A stretch of DNA of 64,000 nt from assembly GCF_037042905.1 (NCBI RefSeq), contig NC_087252.1:30319994-30383993 (forward strand). The letters run 5' to 3'. Position 1 is the first letter of the stretch, and every line of letters begins with the position of its first letter. The notes beneath the pieces were generated by a model. The model saw only the letters and a list, made by a program, of their open reading frames with translations, was not told the origin of the DNA and ran no database searches. A program made the position numbers and the translations under genes. Below, piece after piece: positions 1 through 12,162 of this stretch. Source of the DNA: Lytechinus pictus. Taxonomy: Eukaryota; Echinodermata; Echinoidea; Temnopleuroida; Toxopneustidae.

Positions 1-213
1 AATACTGAGTTTGCAAGTGCCCCCTCCCCCCTATTCTTTACATTGCCCTCATCTGTAGATCTAAATCAAGTTATGCAGGTTGTTTCTTGGTAGGCGTTTA
101 TGAAATAATACAAATAACTTTCCTGTATTGGTATTGCTGTCAATTTTATGGACATTCCCTTCATCAAGTTCTAGTGTGTTTTCCACCATGAAATACAAAC
201 AAATAAATAATCA

Positions 214-797
214 TTAAAGGGAGATCTAGCCTTGGTCATAAAAGGTTGTGTTGGAAAGGAGTAAAATAAATAAAACAAAATGGTAAAAGTTTGACAATAC
301 AATAAGACAAGTAATCATAAAGTTATGGCTGCTTTAAAATTTAGATCCCTAAGACTACGTAGATTTCAAATTAGCAACTGGGTAAAACAATTATGACAAG
401 GGGTAAGAACAGCTTTCCCATAGGCCATGTACATAATTATCAGTGATTTGTGGGGTTTCATGTACACACCTAGAGCATTAATCTAAATTCAACTCAGTTA
501 GTACATCAATTTATTTCCCTATGAAAGAAAAATTTAATTTGAAGTAAAACTTAAAAAAACCAGGACATTTTATCTATTTGAGTACATGAAAGAGGAGTCA
601 TTGCCTTACATCACTATAATATCACATATGCAGCCAATTTGAAGCCCCAAAAAATATTTACCAATATTTACAATTTAAAAAAAATCATAACTTTCTGATT
701 GTTTGTCTGACATTGTTCAAACTTTTATATATCAGCTTGTCTTATTTTTCCTTTTTCTCTAAAAACAAGTTTTTGTTTGGGTGGGATTACCCTTTAA
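214..797. mobile_element. TTAA-flanked MITE, family 1, copy 1
   Basis: 584 bp, the most diverged of three copies: TTAAAGGGAGATCTAGCC at the left, GGGATTACCCTTTAA at the right, TTAA at both borders. The interior shares long blocks with 41669-42249 (for example GCTGCTTTAAAATT and the CATCACTAT/CACATATG block). Non-coding. Confidence 0.8.
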
Positions 798-924
798 CAG
801 GATAAGAAAAATAAAGTTAACGTGACAAAAGCTAACATAACTTAATTCTATAACTCATTTAGCCTTGAATCATGCTCAACGCTGATTTACTTGAGTGTAT
901 AAGGTATTGGTATTGTCTTTATTC

Positions 925-1643
925 TTAAAGGACAAGTCCACACCAAATAAAAGTTGATGTGAATACAAAGAGAAAATATCCAACAAGCATAACAGTTAAA
1001 ATTTCATCAAATCGTATGAAAAATATGAAAGTTATGACATTCTTAAGTTTCGCTTAACTTATTGTCCGCTGATGTCGCAATCTTGCACATTCGTACAATT
1101 AAATTCATCAACCGTAATAATTAAGTTTCTCCAATAAAAGGCAATAGTTATTGGATAACACATATATAATAATGGTAAGTATATGGTGCAATATTGAAAT
1201 CTTGAAATATGCACATCCCGGTCGGTATGCAAATGAGGGGACTATTTTTTTTTGCATTTTATAATGTGAAATATTCTAATTTTATCCTCATCGTGCTGTG
1301 AAACAAAGTGTTATTTCTCCCTTAAAATGTGGAATTACAATTTTTTAACATTTCACGGTTTAGTATAGTTGGTATACCTGTTGTCAGATATGTTAAAATG
1401 AAATATTGTTTAATTCAAACAATAAACAACAAAACAAATATTGAGTGAGGGACATCATCGACTCTGTCTTTTGCATGTTACTAAATTGTGTATATAACTA
1501 TTCAGTGAACAAAGTAGTGAAACTTTACAATAGCATAACGGTTTAAGTTTACATCCGAGTTTGATTAAATTTTGATCATTATGCTTGTATGATCTTTCTT
1601 TATTGATTCAAATCAACATTTTTTTTGGGTGGACTTGTTCTAA
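925..1643. mobile_element. MITE, family 2 (AGGACAAGTCC ends)
   Basis: Left end TTAAAGGACAAGTCCACACC, right end GGTGGACTTGTTCTAA, slightly degenerate. About 719 bp, non-coding, AT-rich. The left end and following sequence reappear at 63620. Confidence 0.7.
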
Positions 1644-2729
1644 ATATACGATCATCATGCCACTTTTTTCTGAACTACGATCGATTTTTCGGCAACCATT
1701 CTTGGAATTTAAGTAAATTTTTCCCATGATTATTGTATCGCTATTAGTCATGTGATCGATTTTTAAACAAAAGTAGCATAATTAGTGAAATAATGTAAAG
1801 CATTTTGTTTGTCATGGAGATACAAACCTGAAAGTTGACCCTGAGTCAACCGACTTGAAGTCAATTTACTCAGAGTCATGTTCAGGACTTAGAATTTTTT
1901 CGAGCTCAGAGAGTGTACTGCGGGCGGCAACGGAGTGCTATATCACGATTGCAGTTTCTTTCAGTTGATTTTTCTAACATGTTATCTGTTTTCTTGATAA
2001 CTGTTCAACTGGTTTGAGTTATTGCTTGGTTATTCATCTCTATTTGCGTTTCCTGTATTAATTATAATGCCTTAATAACAAAACAATGAGTCTAGATTTG
2101 TCATTGTAATGTTCCACGCAGAGCGATTAATGTGGGGTTGTGGTCGCTTATTAGAACAGCCACTATACGTACGTGCATAGACTTACTGCGTACTCTGCGG
2201 AGCGAGAGCCGATTTTGAGTAATTGTGTAGTCTTATTCCAGGAATAAATAAATAAGTACAATAATAATTATAACAATGCTCTAAAATTGTTTGGTTTTGT
2301 TTTTGTTGTTCAAACTGTGGTGTGATATTATGGTTCGACGCTTATTTTCCAAGATTCGTCAATTTTGACATCCAATAAAGTGTACTGACAGTGGCGTAGG
2401 CCTACTTCTGGTAGGGTTTGTGTCTTTGTGGGGCGCGCTGCTGTTCCCCAACCCCCCCCCCCGCCCATCCCCCATATTTTCTTCAAAAGGTTTGTGTGTG
2501 TATGTGTGTGGGGGGTGTGTGTGTGTGTGCGCGCGTGTGTATGAAAATGTCGATTAATTTGATTTGATTTGATTTGTCAAGTTGAAAATGTAGATCTAGG
2601 CCGGATGAGGCAATTCTTGGTAGATATATTGACATTGAATTGTACTTTTTTCAACATAATTAAGATACTAGATCTAGATCTATATGGTAACTATGTCAGA
2701 TTTCGATACATATCACCCCGCAACGCAAA

Positions 2730-4245
2730 AAAAAATCCACAAAGAGAGTCATAACAACTTGAGGTAAGATGAATACCACCATTATTGACCTCAAGTCAGC
2801 AAACTAAAACATATCATCACTTTGAGTCGATTTTAATGAGGGATATATTACTTTATATACTTCATATATTTTAGGTCAGTTTCACGCTTAAGTAAGATAC
2901 CAACTGCTCCACCCACCCCCCCCCCCTCCCCCCCCCCCCCCCCCAAGACAAAAAAAAAAAATTATATTAAGATATGGACAGGATATGGGAAGAACGTAAT
3001 GTTATCTATTCATGAAAATCCACAAAGAGAGTCATACCAACTTCAGGTAAGATGAATACCACCATTATTGACCTCAAGTCAGCTAAGTAAAATATATCAT
3101 CACTTTGAGTAGATTATATTAAGGGATATAAGGTAATGTTATCTATTCCTGAAAATCCACAAATAGAGTCATAACAACTTCAGGTAAGATGAATACCACC
3201 ATTATTGACCTCAAGTCAGCAAACTAAAACATATATTCTCTTTTAGTTGATTATATTAAGGGATATAAGGTAATGTTATCTAGTTGTGAAAATCCACAAA
3301 GAGAGTCATAACAACACACAGTCCCATTCGCACGTAATCGCGTGGGCATTGCTGTGTTAAGTCTCCATGCTTCAGAACTACTGGCGAGGAATGTGCGTCT
3401 TTAAATATCAACTCCCCCCCCCAAAAATAAAAAATAAATAAATAAATAAATGAATAAATGGGAAAAAATAGCATGAGTAGGTATGATACGTGGATGTCGG
3501 ACATGCCGGGATAAATTAAATGTCTCTAGACAATGTACACACATGAAAACCATAAAATGACCCAAAACTTGAAGTAAAGTTAATACTACCCACAAAACCC
3601 TCAATTCATCTAATAAAAAAAAACATGTCATCACTTTTAGTCAGTTACATGAAGGAATATAATCACACGACTGAGGTTGTTTTATTAACAGTTTTATGCA
3701 AAATCATGATATCAATCCCCCCCCCCCCCGCTGGAAAAAAAGTCATAGACAGGGTATGTGGAAGCGCCGTGGTGTAGCGGTTCTGACTCTCGCCTTGTAA
3801 TCAGAGGGTCGTATGTTCGAATCCCACCAAGGCCTAGAGTCCTTTGGCAAGGCGTCAATCCACAATTTGCCACTCTCCACCGAGGTGTTAAATGGGTACC
3901 CGGTAGGATGCGAAAGCCTATGTAGTATGCCTAGCAATTGAGTCTTGGAACTCTTGTTTGAATGCTCCCCAGGGAGTGGAGAAGGTGCATACATTGTATG
4001 CGGGCATGCAAGGATCCGATGACCGGGGTAATAATATATCTGTAAAGCGCTTAGAGACGTCGCTCCGATGTGTTAAGCGCTATATAAATGCGGAATATTA
4101 TTATTATTATTATAAACATGAAAATCCATGAAGTGAGGCATAACAACATCAAGTTAAGTGAATACTACAGACAGTGACCTCCAGTCACCGTACAAAAACA
4201 TTCCATCACTTTTAGTCAATTATATCAAGAAATATAATCATAATA
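2730..4245 (+). repeat. Degenerate tandem repeat, about 135-bp unit
   Basis: Units marked AAAATCCACAAAGAGAGTCA and ATTGACCTCAAGTCAGC begin near 2733, 3015, 3150 and 3286, with weaker copies near 3545 and 4108. The middle three are 135-136 bp apart. A SINE and C/G runs interrupt them. Confidence 0.65.
3762..4112 (+). mobile_element. tRNA-derived SINE
   Basis: The head GCGCCGTGGTGTAGCGGTTC contains an A box and ATGTTCGAATCCC a B box. The body has GGCAAGGCGTCAATCCACAA; the tail is GCGCTATATAAATGCGGAAT then ATT repeats. Also carries the TAAAGCGCTTAGAGACG phrase seen near LINE 3' ends. Confidence 0.85.
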
Positions 4246-4744
4246 CTGAGTATTATGCTATATTAATATATCAACTGTTCATTCAAATATCAACTGCCCC
4301 CCCCCCAACTGCAGCCCTTGAAACCCTACTAATCTAGGCCTCAGTACACTTAATTGGATGTAATCCAAATTGAATTGAATGTACAAATATTTTGGTGATT
4401 AATCTTGGAACCATATTATTCAACCAAAAGAAATAAAAAAATCAAAATTTTACTCTTTTTTTTGTGTGATTTATTCGTTCCTGGAATAAGACTGCACTAT
4501 TTCACAAAATCAGCTCTCGCTCCGCAGAACACACAGCAGGTCTATGAATGTACGTAGTGGCTGTTCTAATAAGCGATCACACCCCCCAACTGTGTTTCCC
4601 ATCGTGAAAGCACTCCATTGCCGCCCGTAGTACACTCTCCGAGCTCAAAATTTGTTTCCAAGTTCTTAACATGACCCTGAGTAAATTGACTTCAAGTCGG
4701 TTGACTCATGGTCAACTTTGAGGTGTGTATCTCCTTTGCTGCAT

Positions 4745-4767
4745 ATAGATATATATATGTATATTTA

Positions 4768-4849
<82 letters not shown>

Positions 4850-4856
4850 ATATAAA
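4745..4856. repeat. TA microsatellite
   Basis: About 110 bp of nearly pure TA with a few GTA interruptions, at the right edge of the fold-back element. It creates a meaningless Ile/Tyr reading frame. Confidence 0.95.
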
Positions 4857-5355
4857 CAAAAGAAGACTTAATAGAAACGCCGTGAGGAGACATAATCTTC
4901 TAAATTTTCGGTCATGACCTTCCTCAGGGATGATTTTATTAAATAAAAAACAGGTTGCATCATTTGGTGATGATACATATATATTTCAATTCAAATCATA
5001 TAAAATAAACATTCATTTTCTTCCATTTCACAAACATTTGAAAAGGTAATATAAAGGGACTTATACCTAACTCTCTTTAAAATAATTGTCGTTTGGAATC
5101 TCAATACAGTTTTTGTATTGACTACTGAACATGGTTTATTCTCCTCGAATGAACAAATATCATTGTTGGAATTCGACATGTGTGACATAATAATTGTGTG
5201 CTTATCACAGTGATATGAAAAAATATAAACGAAAAAAAATCAGATTAGGTTAAAGCTCGATTAGCCCGAGTTCTCTGCCCGACATGCTAGCTTGCACTGT
5301 ACACGGCCTACCACGGACCGCGACCTGGTGGCCACGCCATGATCGCCATGATCAC

Positions 5356-5550
5356 TCAGTCCCGGTTGCTGCGGCGTGCTGCAGCGCTACTGAGCTGGGG
5401 CCAGTGTCGCCTTGCCATGTCGGGGTAAGTAATCATTAGTAAAATACTCTGATCATTATCCCACTCCTTTTTATGAATAGCATATGGATCGACACGATCA
5501 CTGAACATCAACTTTTTCTCGTATCTCGCTTTCGCTGTATCATTTAACAA
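5356..5550 (-). pseudogene. Fragment of a dispersed DPY...ITYPD protein family
   Basis: The frame reads TAKARYEKKLMFSDRVDPYA, then KKEWDNDQSIL and ITYPDM. I recall the pattern (RY..KL...DPY.I....W..D...LP.ITYPD) from N-termini of uncharacterised, transposon-associated proteins in cnidarians, molluscs and echinoderms. Similarity stops after ITYPDM. Identity is from memory. Confidence 0.35.
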
Positions 5551-5973
5551 TCATTTAACGTAGGGAACGTGACGTTGTCAGCAGTCACGGTCGATGTGTT
5601 GCCCACCAACATGGCCGCCGCGCAGCATTGCTAACAAAAGAATGACGTCACAAGGAGTTTTAAAACTCTTCAATTGCGCTTGTTATCATTTTTATTATTT
5701 TCTAATTTTAATTAAGGTGATCAGATTCCACAAAAAGGATCTTTAGCCGTGTAATGGCTTGACAGATCGGCAACACATCCCATCTCTTGTGTGTTTGTCT
5801 CGTAAAAGCTAATGTGCAATAAATGCGAGTTTTTTCCTTATCATATATTTTATAAAATTCAGTTATCTTTAAGCAATGCTGATACAATTTTTTTCCCAAA
5901 GAGTTCATGACAAAAATAAATAAAATAAAACAATGAGATGATACAATATCAAATAACGCAAATTTATACTTGC

Positions 5974-6117
5974 CTGATCCGTTGCTGGCATGGGATTTTG
6001 TCATATGTCTACGCCTGAAACATCTGAAATAGATGACGATGACTAAAATGATGAATAGCACTGGAATTGCTACGGATGCAGCAATTTGTCCACCATTTAG
6101 AGTATTTGTTGGTGTGT
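5974..6117 (-). CDS. Gene A exon 4: transmembrane helix, GC-type donor
   Basis: Acceptor TGATCCAG/ACACACC in phase 1, 48 codons. A juxtamembrane stretch TPTNTLNGGQ leads to a helix of Ile, Val, Leu and Ala about 22 residues long, closed by FRCFRRRH. The phase-1 end falls at CAG/GCAAGT, the consensus of the minor GC-AG intron class; an alternative AA/GTATAA two bases on would be phase 2. The frame stays open to 5708 but that part looks like intron. Confidence 0.78.
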
Positions 6118-9100
6118 CTGGATCATAAACGTTTGCAGAAATCGAAAAGAAAATACTGCATTATAAATGACGTATTTATATATATCACATTGTAATTTTT
6201 TTACCGTTATAACATGGCGTAACTGTAAAATAATATGTGCTTTGTTCAGTAAACATGTACAAATAAAACCCTTTAACATCTTTAACAAAATGATAATCAT
6301 CTGATTGGTTGGTCAGGCCCCACACTTTTTGCTCTGCCCGAGGCCCTTGTATACTGGCATCCGTTACTGATAATTGTTCTGATAAATCAAATGAACTTGG
6401 TTCCAAAAGAAACTTGTCAAACTTTACCAGGGCACTGCACAAATAATATTTTTACACATGCCAGCTGCAGTACTCTTTTTCTAAGCACATGCCAATAATT
6501 AACCATTGGTTCAATGACAGACAGGCTCAAAATCCAATGTTACAAATGGCCCCAAAAAAGAGACCAATGGAAGTGAAATTAAGCGATTGACTCGATCACA
6601 ACAAAAGTTACATGAAGTTGAAATCAACCTTTCAAACGATTGGAACAATCCAGCACCCACACACAGATTTCACGGGAATGTCTAGGGGCCCGTTTTGTAA
6701 CAAATTTAGAATTACAAATCACACAACACTACCCACGCAGAATCTTCTTCTGCGTGGGCAGTGTTGTAATTCTAAATTTGTTATCTATTAAATGTTGAAT
6801 CAATCTGTAATCAAAAATCAGTTTCTCTTCGGTCTTTATCATTTCTGGTTTTATCTTACTCCCTCAGCTTTTCTTCATTGTATCCATAACCAGGCTAATT
6901 CTTTGAATGCTCTAACGAATCAGTACTGTACGTAACATGATTTTGTTGCCGAAACCAGGGATCAATCTTCAGTCCATTAAGCTCGTTATTTGCCACCTTT
7001 CGCAAACCTCATGAACGGTAACGTTAGGGTCCCCTAACACAAAAGTTAACGATTAATCATACATTTGATTTATAAGATTGATTGTACATTATAGTCAATA
7101 TAATCAAACGTAGAAAACTGCTATACAAACATTGCTAAACTTTGTGTTACAGGCCCTTATAGATCTGATTTTCGTATGCAAAATTCTTTCAAACGACACC
7201 CGCACCATACATGAATGTACATTACGACTGATGGTCATCATCGTATATGCCCCCTGAGCCGGCGGCGAGCCTCTGCTATGACAGCTGGCTGGAGATATTC
7301 GAAATGCAGGGCCCACAATAGATTATGACATTGATCAGAAAGTGGTTTTTCAAACAAATCGAGTACATATTGAGTGAATAAAACTTACTGAATTAAGGCT
7401 TAGTTATAGATCATTACATATTGCATTTAATGTGGATTATTGGTGGATCACTGGCGATTGATTCCATGGGTCAGATCACCTCTCCAGCCGGAACCATTTC
7501 GCATGCGTTGATATGTATACAGCATGCAGTAGGCCAAATTCGTTTGAACTTCAGTCGATTTTGCGGGGTTTTTTCTTTTCTTTACTCCTTCTACACAAAC
7601 GATATGCCTCTAGCAAACAATGTATAATGGGCATTATGTTTTACTTTCCCCCAAAATGGGGGATTAGATTCAAATTCCCGGGGGGACCACTTCCATTAAT
7701 GAGTGGATACCAGGCACGACCATGCGGTTTCGAAAAAAACACCCTAAACAAGGGAAGCAAGGCTTTTCCAGGTTATGAAAATGCACCTCTAAACCAGTAT
7801 TTAGCTTGTGAAACCCTACAAGTATTGAAAACATATCCTCCTTTTCAGTATTTTAAGCATCCTTTTTGACACCCTTATAACGTTACATAGGCCTATACGT
7901 AACGTACTTGCCCACTCTTTCCCTTCTTACGCGTAGTTGCGCCTGGTATCCACTCTTCATTGGGAGTGGGCCCCCCAGGCGGCCTCTCGAGCTCTGGGAG
8001 GAACCAAATGTGGCTTTGGAAAGTCGTCCTAGATCGGATATATCGCTGTTAATAGTAGCAACCAGAATTTTGCACACGAAACGCATGTTGAATGTTTCCG
8101 TTGTAGATGCGAAACGAAAAAAAATCTCATGTCACACAATTTGCATTGCAGGACAGAGTTTTACGACCATGACGACGGGCCCAAAAGTCTCTTCCAAAAT
8201 CAACTAACGTCGTAAATAAGCGTTCGCGTTCTCCAACGAAAGGTCGGGAATATGGTATCCCAACCTAATATACATGTATAGGGATTGTCTGTGCACAGCC
8301 AGCCTTTCTCTCCTACATGTAGTTTCAATACCAATAACTTTAATATCGATCACTCTTTAATCAGTATGCAGAAGACTTGTAAACCCTAAAAGGAGAGCAG
8401 TCGGGTAGAACCAAAATGTCAGTGTTGTCAGAGAAAAAACTATATATGCTTCTACTCGTATGACATCTTCAGAAGATAACTGATAGTACGTGAAATAGGA
8501 CATTAGGCCTGTCCGTACTGTTCATGACACAGTGGTTGCTCGCCATGAATTAACTTCATTGTCAATGGAAGTCAGTGTCACCCTGTTATGTGAGGCCGTC
8601 GAATAATATATTTCACAATTCATACTGTATGTGTGAAACGAAGTATACAGCTAAAGGAGACTGGCAGTTGAGATTGTTGAGGAAGGGGAATCCGACGAGC
8701 ATCTAGTCGACGAGGAATTAGACATAGAACAATTGAGAAAGGAATATAAAAGAATATGGTGTAAAATGTTACACTTGTGTAGATTATTTGAAAATCACAT
8801 GGATTGATTTGATACAAAAAAATGTTACACTTTTTTAAGTACTGATAAACTCCCGCCTTCATTGGACCTGTCATGTGGGTAGATGACCTAAAGGAGACCT
8901 TAGCATGTGTTTTATTTTTTGTATCAATGTGCATTTCATTTTCCATATGCGTTAATTGTATACCAAACATGATGTGTGTATTCCGTACACAAGATAATAG
9001 ATCAATCATTATTAAGAGGTTGACCTATGTTGACCTTGCTCCTGTCAGATTCTAAATAATACACATCCTCAACATAACTATCAGACTATCAGCCAAAAAT

Positions 9101-11960
9101 ACATGTAATGTTCAACTTGGTTGTACTCCAAACATGAGTCCGCATTATTATGTTGCATTGCGTACATTAGTGACCCAACTTGAACTTTCATGACCTGAAA
9201 TGACCTTTAGCTTGTCTGACGCAACCTAAATGCTTTGTGACTCATTGATGTGGATTTGATTTTACATTTGCTATAATTTGATATCACACATGATAAGTTT
9301 ATTACGTTCAATAGAAAAAAGTAACAATTAAGGGGAATGTAAGAACGTTCGTGTGGTTTATGACGTCAAATAAATACAATCCCTCATGATGCCAAGGTAG
9401 CATCAATCGGATTCTTAATATGCATGCCCTTAACTTAACTTTAAGCAAAAATGTATATACTACCTAACTTGTTTGTATTTAAAACATATATTTCGCCTTA
9501 TATGTATTACTTACATTTGCAATGCAATTTAAACTTTCATGACTTTTAACTAACAAATGAGTAAATAAAAAGCCCAGTGATCCAAATATTTGCATTTGAT
9601 TTTTCATTAGCTTTAATTTGATACCAAACATTACATGGTTAGTTCGTAAAATATGTAAGTCATATTCAAGAGGTATGTAAAAAAGTGGGCGTGGCCTATG
9701 ACGTCATTTAAACAAAAATTCATAAGGGTGCCGAAGTGGCATCCGCCAGATTCTTGAAGTATGCGCCATATACTACAACTTTCATGAAAAATTGCATATA
9801 TACCCAACTTGATGGTCATGTTGTGGTTCTACTTGACTATAAGCTGCAGAAAGTGCATTAACAGGAAGGGCCCATCTTACCCCCACCCCCCTCCTATACA
9901 AGCACTGCTTTTTAGTGGATCCTCAATTTTCTCAGAATTTTATTGTATAATGTTTAGGATATTTTGCTTATAAATAATACTCTGATTTGTTTTACTTTTA
10001 CTTAAAGATAAATATCATACATGTATATTGTACATGCCTCAATTCATTTTGTCTGTATAAGTTCATTGTAATTATTTCGACCACATTAGTTTGTTCTGTT
10101 GAAAATGAAATAAAGTGAATTAAATTGAATTGAAAATTGTAAATTATATCAACATACCTGTCATGCCCGAGGGCGGTATGACCCATGCTTCAACTGACAC
10201 AGAGGTGTGCTGCCTTCCAGCAGCTGACATGAATGTAGCGTTGCAGCTTAAGTTCCTTGACTGAGAGACCTGAATGTGAAGACTCAGATTGGTGAGTTGA
10301 TCATTGTTCAGGGCGTCACCATCAGAAAGTGAGACGGGTTGGTCATCTTGGTACCAGCTTAGATAGGCGTACTGCGCAGGATACACATTGTAGAGTGTGC
10401 AGGTTATAGTGAATGTGCGATTTGCTTGAGCAGTACAGTGAGTTGACTCATCAGACTCAGTACAGGGTGAAACAACTGGTAGCGTACCAGGGCGGAGACC
10501 TGTATAAAGTCAATGGAGTGCAGTGAAATCAGATAGTAATTAGATATCAATACAATCAATAGCCTAGCGGTATGCTTTCGATGACAATAGTACTACGAAA
10601 ATATTCATAAACTTCTATGGATGAAGAACCGACTGCACTTCTATCTAAAAATATTATTTTTGCAATGGCGACCACAATCTCAATTAATCAACTATCATTC
10701 CTATTAAAACATTATATCGTTTTTATAATCATTACAATTGCTTTTAATTGTATACTGAATGGAGGCTCAATTCATCAGTAATGATATAATTTGGTAGTTG
10801 AAAATATACCTGTATTCACTGAAAAGCCACGTTTGAACTATTGTTCGAGTTGCATTTTTATTGTCAATTGTCATGAAGGGACATTTCAAGTAGTATGTTT
10901 GCGCACAAAATAATGTAGGCCTCTTAAAATTATTGTTTAATCGAGGGAGACCTTTAGATAAACTCGCATTGTGTTTACCTCCCGTAAAAAAGGGGGGCAC
11001 TTATCTCCGTAGTGTTTTAAGATAAAGCACTATGAAAGATAATTGAAAAAAGAAAATCTTACTGAAAATTTTCAGATCGGAGATGATGTAAAGAACCGCT
11101 GTTTGTCCCTGTCGATCTACATCGCACCGATAGGAACCTTCATCAGCAATGGTTAATTCTTTAAGATACAGTGTGTTACTGTCATTCTGCAGAGTTGCAC
11201 GACCTATATATGGTGGTTCTACGTTCAGGACACCCTTAGCAAGGGTGAGGATCTTGAGAGTACTGTTGAAGTACCAATATATATTTCGTAACGTCCCCTC
11301 CCCGAAGAGACACGTTATATTAACTTCGTTTCCGACTGTTGCAGACAATTCTTGGGTGGTTCCAGCGACGGTTATTGATGCACAAGCCCAGAATACTAAG
11401 ATAATTGCTGGAAATTGTAGAAACAACAATAGAGAAAATGGCCTTATGCATGTGATATCATAATCTCATAGCGCCTTCCCTGTACACGTAAACAGAGTGG
11501 TCAGAGATACTGTTATGTGATGATAAGACCCATCTCACATATTCAATGATATATCAATACATAATCAATACTTTAACATGAAGTATAACAGGAAATCATA
11601 TGTTTACCAACTCCAACTTTCTTTAAAAAGTATGAGTCATTCTTCTACCAGCTAAACTTCTGACGCACACACATTTTATGAGTTTCCTATTCATTACATT
11701 TAATGTTCTCCCTAAAAGGTCAACTCCCCCGATTCAGAGTAAATTTATGACGTACAGATTGTTTTGGTCAAGCGTCCAAGGTTCACCAACACCTGTTTGG
11801 CTGTAAAGAGTCTTGACCAGACCAATATAAAAAGGGTTCACTTCTGAACCCACATCACTTTTAGAGATTGGAGTTTAAAGCTACAGAAAAGTATACTACA
11901 TCAGTTTGCAGCATTTATATTATCTTCATCTAGAGTATAGTCACCTTCAGACTTACTCAT
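5974..11960 (-). CDS. Gene A: Ig-V / Ig-C / TM receptor, paralogue of gene B, 3' end not seen
   Basis: Supported exons are 11407-11063 (leader and whole V domain), 10499-10158 (second Ig domain) and 6117-5974 (transmembrane), all joined in phase 1 as in gene B, with a candidate start exon at 11960-11957. The V domain has Cys34, Trp46 and DEGSYRC (Cys96) when numbered from that start. The second domain has the same CxLxNVYP...W block as gene B. After the transmembrane helix come RCFRRRH and about 13 residues, then a GC-type donor. No death-domain exon is visible to the left, so the tail either lies beyond position 1 or has been lost. Probably a surface receptor; ligand unknown. Confidence 0.75.
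6698..6783. repeat. Short near-perfect hairpin
   Basis: AACAAATTTAGAATTACAA and AACACTACCCACGCAGAA are mirrored after a 2-4 nt loop (TTCTGCGTGGGCAGTGTT, then TTGTAATTCTAAATTTGTT). One mismatch and a 7-nt insertion in the left arm. Confidence 0.8.
7677..7979. mobile_element. MITE with GGTATCCACTC inverted ends (short copy)
   Basis: About 303 bp. The left end has GACCACTTCCATTAATGAGT then GGATACCAGGC; the right has GCCTGGTATCCACTCTTCAT then GGGAGTGGGCCCCCC. Terminal inversions are about 38 bp. Non-coding; lies in the long third intron of gene A. Confidence 0.7.
8870..9830 (+). repeat. Three diverged direct repeats, about 330 bp
   Basis: Blocks resembling TTTGATACCAAACAT near 8956, 9280 and 9618, then a TATGACGTCA and GGTAGCATC/AGTGGCATCCG stretch in the last two, show an old tandem duplication. 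Confidence 0.4.
10158..10499 (-). CDS. Gene A exon 3: second Ig domain (C1/C2-like)
   Basis: Acceptor TTATACAG/GTCTCC, donor CATGACAG/GTATGT, phase 1-1, 114 codons. Core: TITCTLYNVYP, then YLSWYQDD, then NLSCNATFMSAAG. Two further cysteines precede the core (SPC and THC), mirroring gene B. The shared CNA(S/T)(Y/F)(L/M)SA motif after the second core cysteine supports paralogy. Confidence 0.86.
11063..11407 (-). CDS. Gene A exon 2: leader and complete V-type Ig domain
   Basis: A strong acceptor with a long pyrimidine tract (TTTCTACAATTTCCAG), donor TTTTCA/GTAAG, 345 nt. Encodes a hydrophobic leader ending near VAG, then EVNITC, NIYWYF, SNTLYLKELTI and DEGSYRCDVD. Unlike gene B the whole V domain is one exon. 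NIT, NST and NDS are possible glycosylation sites. The open frame extends past the donor into intron. Confidence 0.85.
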
Positions 11961-12162
11961 GTGTTTGTCATTATCATCAAGTAATCATCTTTAATTAATA
12001 AATGTAAATATGAACTCTACATCCCGCATCGATTCGTCTGATTCAAGTCTGGTTGAAAGTTAAAGAGCATTAGATCCAACCCAAACGCAACAATACGCCA
12101 GCTGCCGATAACCAAGTCATTCAAGGCAATGGCATCAGCCGTTAAAGTTGAATTAAGAAGGG
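11826..12162 (+). promoter_or_regulatory. Weak candidate promoter and first exon, plus strand
   Basis: AATATAAAAAGGG at 11826 looks like a TATA box; about 300 bp on, ATG at 12129 opens MASAVKVELRR before a donor GTGAGT at 12163. No continuation exon is recognised, and such coincidences are expected in a window this size. Confidence 0.15.
11957..11960 (-). CDS. Gene A candidate start exon
   Basis: Exon 2 has no in-frame ATG before an upstream stop, so a 5' coding exon ending in phase 1 is needed, as in gene B. A perfect donor GTAAGT is preceded by ATGA; splicing gives MTIILVFWA, a convincing signal-peptide start. Two short upstream ATGs end before the junction. Only four coding bases support it. 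Confidence 0.33.

Larger units (their letters stand above)
1816..4735. mobile_element. Fold-back element with internal tandem repeats
   Basis: The left arm 1816-2250 is inverted relative to 4470-4735: GTCAACCGACTTGAAGTCAA against TTGACTTCAAGTCGGTTGAC, plus CTCCGAGCTC, CCGCCCG and AATAAGCG blocks. The left arm holds about 150 extra bases. The outer ends are GGAGATACAAAC and GTGTGTATCTCC. No transposase. Confidence 0.65.
6118..10157 (-). other. Gene A intron 3
   Basis: No exon found in phase. It contains a hairpin, a short MITE (7677-7979) and, at about 8870-9830, three diverged copies of a 330-bp phrase (ATTTGATACCAAACATTA-like, with TATGACGTCA). A minus frame at 6185-6442 has a plausible acceptor but the wrong phase. 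Confidence 0.4.

Noticed and set aside
4708..4917. 69-codon frame rich in Ile and Tyr
   Set aside because: Produced by the TA microsatellite.
6185..6442. 85-codon minus frame with an acceptor-like GTGCAG, considered as an extra exon of gene A
   Set aside because: Phase does not match the phase-1 neighbours; in phase 1 it stops almost at once; no Ig features.
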